From: Dinoroseobacter sp049801095
GTDB taxonomy: Bacteria > Pseudomonadota > Alphaproteobacteria > Rhodobacterales > Rhodobacteraceae
Direction of reading: 5' to 3'
DNA length: 64,000 bases
Assembly (NCBI RefSeq): GCF_049801095.1
Contig: NZ_JBNAGH010000001.1
Span: forward strand, 806,001-870,000
Both the position numbers and the translations under genes were made by a program. This document shows positions 61,716-64,000 of this stretch, piece by piece. Below the pieces are notes generated by a model that worked only from the letters and a program-made list of their open reading frames with translations, ran no database searches and was not told the origin of the DNA. Within the stretch, counting starts at the first letter, position 1. The number at the start of each line of letters is the position of its first letter.

Positions 61716-62567
61716 TCAGGCCGCCGAGAGCAGGCCGCAAGCGGTCCCGCGCTGCGGTGCGGCCTCGGCCAAAGCCGCCGCGAAATGCGGATTGACCTGA
61801 TCTGCATGGGTCAGCGGCGCCATATGGCCCAATCCCGGCAGGACGGTGCAGCGGGCCTGGGGGTAATCGGCGAGGATCTTGGCGCTGACATCCACTGTGA
61901 CCTGCGGAGACCGCCCGCCACGCAGCACCGTGACCGGGCCGAAATAGGCTGGATGCGCGACCGTCCAGTAACCGGCACAGATCTCTTCGAAGTCGCGGGT
62001 CAGCGCAGCGCTTTGGGTCAGCAGCGCATCCTGACGATGGCGGGGCAATCCTATCCACGTGCCGGGGGCGCACCAGAAATCGAGGAAGCGCGCCATCATG
62101 ACGGGGGCGGGCTGGCCGCGCACCTGCGTCCAGAGCACGCGAAGGTCCGGCGCAACGCTGGCCGCGCCGCGCCCGGGCAGGACCGGCATGACCGGGTCAA
62201 AGAGGGTGAGGCTGCGCACGCGGTCCGGGTTCCGGTTGGCCAGCATGAGCGCGACCGCGCCTCCAAAGGAGTGTGCGACCAGATCCATGGGCCCCGGGCT
62301 CTGCCAGAGCATCGCCTCCAGATAGGAGAGCCGGTCGAGCTGGGAGGGCGTCGCGCCATAGCCCGGCAGATCCGGTGCGATCAGGGTCCGGGAGGCTCCG
62401 AGATGGGCGGCGAGGCTTTGCCACTGGCGCCCGGAACTGGCGGTTCCGTGAATGGCAAAGACCGGTGGGAGGGTCGGGGTTTCGACAGAAGGCGCAGGAC
62501 GATTGTCGTCGCAGTCTTCGGTTCGGGCATCGGTTCGGGCAAGGCGGGTCTGGGTAGAGATGGACAT
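61716..62567 (-). CDS. Alpha/beta hydrolase
   Basis: 283 residues. Oxyanion HGTASSGRQW, nucleophile S100 in VAHSFGG, and His in GLGHMAPL give a canonical serine hydrolase triad. No signal peptide. The extra ~30 N-terminal residues are polar and unlike the family. Substrate not predictable; a hairpin GGGCGCGCC/GGCGCGCCC (61669-61694) follows the gene. Confidence 0.85.
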   Translation of the reverse strand: MSISTQTRLARTDARTEDCDDNRPAPSVETPTLPPVFAIHGTASSGRQWQSLAAHLGASRTLIAPDLPGYGATPSQLDRLSYLEAMLWQSPGPMDLVAHSFGGAVALMLANRNPDRVRSLTLFDPVMPVLPGRGAASVAPDLRVLWTQVRGQPAPVMMARFLDFWCAPGTWIGLPRHRQDALLTQSAALTRDFEEICAGYWTVAHPAYFGPVTVLRGGRSPQVTVDVSAKILADYPQARCTVLPGLGHMAPLTHADQVNPHFAAALAEAAPQRGTACGLLSAA

Positions 62568-62875
62568 GGGCGAAATACCTGACTGGGGCGCCGGGAAGCG
62601 CGTGGAAGACAGGCCAGAGCGAGGCGCTGGCGCTGCCCCTGCCTAGCGCGCCCTGTCTTGCGAACCTTGAGGACAAGTTGGGGATTTGATGGTTTCCGCC
62701 CCCTGGAAACCGCCCTCAGGCGCCCAAATCGCCGGGTCTCGCACGCAAATCCTCAGCCAATCCCCAAGCAGGCCTCAAGCAGACGCGCCCGCCACGGGCG
62801 ATAACCGCCCCACCACGGGAACCGGCGCATCCAGAACGATGCAGATCCGGCTGCCTTTACAGAATTGGAGACCCC
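62568..62875. other. Intergenic region of about 300 bp without a clear gene
   Basis: No convincing gene on either strand and no strong inverted repeat. It must contain the alpha/beta hydrolase promoter (minus) and perhaps that of the methyltransferase unit (plus). Confidence 0.4.
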
Positions 62876-63028
62876 ATGATACCCATCCTCAAGGCCCTTC
62901 GGCTGAGACGATCTTCGACCCAACCCGGTCGGAGCACCCCGCGCGCACCAAACCGGACTGGTCGGCGACGCAGATCCCAGATCCGCCTGCCCCTCGACAC
63001 TGCCCTGTCTCGCGCTCTCAAATTGTAA
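62876..63028 (+). CDS. Possible small Arg-rich protein or leader peptide before the methyltransferase
   Basis: 50-residue reading frame (MIPILKALRL..., about a quarter Arg) with GGAG five bases before its ATG, ending 12 bp before the next gene. The ribosome site and coupling distance are the only support; composition is atypical. Could be a translational coupler or spurious. Confidence 0.3.
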   Translation: MIPILKALRLRRSSTQPGRSTPRAPNRTGRRRRSQIRLPLDTALSRALKL

Positions 63029-63040
63029 GGTCCTGATCCC

Positions 63041-63796
63041 ATGAAACGCATCTCTGTTTTCGCCTATGGCGTGCTCGCCTACCTCCTCTTTCTTTCCGTG
63101 TTCAGCTATATGGCGGGCTTCCTGCAGGGCCTTTTCGTGCCAAGGGGCATCAACGATCCGGCCCTGGTTCCGGTGGCCAGCCCTGCCCTCGCCGTGGGGC
63201 TCAACCTCGCGGTGATCGCGCTTTTCGGCCTGCTGCACAGCCTGCTCGCCCGGGATTGGGTCAAGGCCTGGCTGACCCGCTTCCTGCCCGTTGCCGCCGA
63301 GCGCAGCACCTATGTGGTACAATCGAGCCTCTGCCTTGCCCTCGCCATGTGGCTCTGGCAGCCCATGACCGGCACGATTTGGCAGGTGGAAGGCCCGGCG
63401 GGCTTTGCCTTCTACGCGCTCTTTGCGCTCGGGGCCGGGATCGTGCTCTGGTCGACCTTCCTGATCGACCATTTCGAGCTTTTTGGCCTGCGCCAGATCT
63501 GGACCCATCTGCGCGGTCAGCCCATGCCCGCGCCGGAATTCCGAACCCCGGTGCTCTATCGCTTCGTCCGCCATCCAATGCAGTTGGGGGTGGTGATCCT
63601 GCTCTTTGCGACACCGCATCTGACCGCGGGGCATCTGCTCTTTGCCGGGTCGATGACGCTCTATGTCTTCGTCGGCCTCTATTTCGAGGAGCGCGCCCTG
63701 GTCCGCACCTATGGCGCCCGGTACCAGGCCTATCAGGCATCCGTGCCCATGCTGATCCCGGGGCTCCGCCCGAAGGCCGGGTCACGGGTCAGCTGA
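63041..63796 (+). CDS. mddA: Membrane methyltransferase, probable methanethiol S-methyltransferase (MddA-like)
   Basis: 251 residues, about six membrane segments. The C-terminal half shows the isoprenylcysteine-methyltransferase/NnrU-like pattern FVRHPMQLGVVILLFATP, LTAGHLLFAGSMTLYVFVG, FEERALVRTYGARYQAYQ and VPMLIPG, which match MddA as I recall it. MddA methylates methanethiol to dimethyl sulfide using S-adenosylmethionine. A plain NnrU/ICMT-like protein is the alternative. A terminator follows at 63820. Confidence 0.6.
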   Translation: MKRISVFAYGVLAYLLFLSVFSYMAGFLQGLFVPRGINDPALVPVASPALAVGLNLAVIALFGLLHSLLARDWVKAWLTRFLPVAAERSTYVVQSSLCLALAMWLWQPMTGTIWQVEGPAGFAFYALFALGAGIVLWSTFLIDHFELFGLRQIWTHLRGQPMPAPEFRTPVLYRFVRHPMQLGVVILLFATPHLTAGHLLFAGSMTLYVFVGLYFEERALVRTYGARYQAYQASVPMLIPGLRPKAGSRVS

Positions 63797-63819
63797 CGAC
63801 GCGTTATACCAAGACAGAG

Positions 63820-63845
63820 CGCCGGGCCCGTGGGTCCGGCGTTTT
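63820..63845 (+). terminator. Terminator after the MddA-like gene
   Basis: A 10-bp stem CGCCGGGCCC/GGGTCCGGCG (one G-U), tight loop, followed by TTTT. It lies just before a convergent partial gene. Confidence 0.7.
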
Positions 63846-63853
63846 GCTGTCGG

Positions 63854-64000
63854 CTAGGGGAGGATTTTGATCGACCAAATCAGAGCCGTGCCATAGCCCG
63901 CCCGCTCCAGCAGGTCGATTTTCGAATGCCATGCCGCCGGGCATACGACGAAAACCGCCCCATCGCCCCGCGCCTGCCGCGCGGCCTCGGCGGTCTGCAG
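63854..64000 (-). CDS. C-terminal fragment of an unidentified protein (partial)
   Basis: The last 48 codons of a minus-strand gene are open from the window edge to TAG at 63854-63856 (ends HSKIDLLERAGYGTALIWSIKILP). Too short to identify. Confidence 0.5.
   Translation of the reverse strand: MQTAEAARQARGDGAVFVVCPAAWHSKIDLLERAGYGTALIWSIKILP

Noticed and set aside
62686..63036. 116-residue frame upstream of the MddA-like gene
   Set aside because: Pro/Ser/Thr/Arg-rich, no ribosome site and no homology-like motif; the shorter frame at 62876 has better signals.

Overview
The window looks like chromosomal DNA of a high-GC alphaproteobacterium, most likely a marine Rhodobacteraceae (Roseobacter-type) species. 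The pointers are gene content and arrangement, not a database match: a short-chain amide/urea uptake and formamidase cluster, a tungstate transporter, a PHB depolymerase and phasin pair, a BCCT carrier, a VPLPA-type protein-sorting tail, and many LysR, LacI and Lrp regulators beside small catabolic operons. No rRNA, tRNA, insertion sequence, prophage or CRISPR array was seen.

Layout. 1-9.6 kb: a permease-linked hybrid histidine kinase (cut by the window edge) is divergent from an amide/urea ABC transporter (urtABCDE-like) with formamidase fmdA and zinc-ribbon fmdB. 9.6-13.6 kb: a secreted one-haem protein is divergent from a MaoC-phosphate acetyltransferase fusion and acetate kinase. 13.7-17 kb: a regulator made of a HTH and a binding-protein-like domain meets the tungstate transporter tupBCA. 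17.1-18.6 kb: PHB depolymerase and phasin, with a PhaR-like operator. 18.8-24.5 kb: paaZ, a FAH-family hydrolase, and a LysR regulator divergent from a BCCT transporter. 24.5-40.3 kb: small detoxification and housekeeping units (DehI-like/HxlR, glutathione transferases, glyoxalase, DJ-1/PfpI protein, DMT exporter with Lrp regulator, TPR protein, exported metallo-beta-lactamase-fold protein, old yellow enzyme) plus two unknown secreted proteins and a glutamate-synthase-like protein carrying two CDGSH iron-sulfur motifs.

41.4-55 kb is the most coherent block. A LacI-family repressor is divergent from an eleven-gene operon: two complete sugar-type ABC importers, a cytoplasmic beta-propeller protein, a PdxA-family dehydrogenase, an enolase-superfamily acid-sugar dehydratase, a 2-keto-3-deoxypentonate dehydratase, a 2-oxoglutarate semialdehyde dehydrogenase and an SMP-30 lactonase. 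Catalytic residues of the first dehydratase fall where those of L-lyxonate dehydratase are reported, so the operon is read as an oxidative L-pentonate (probably L-lyxonate) to 2-oxoglutarate pathway. Its promoter lies between two identical 12-bp operator palindromes.

55-64 kb: a large acidic protein with GDGDGH tandem repeats and an AraC regulator upstream, a frameshifted VPLPA-CTERM gene, an acetyltransferase, a secreted beta-propeller, an alpha/beta hydrolase, a methanethiol S-methyltransferase-like membrane protein, and a partial gene at the right edge.
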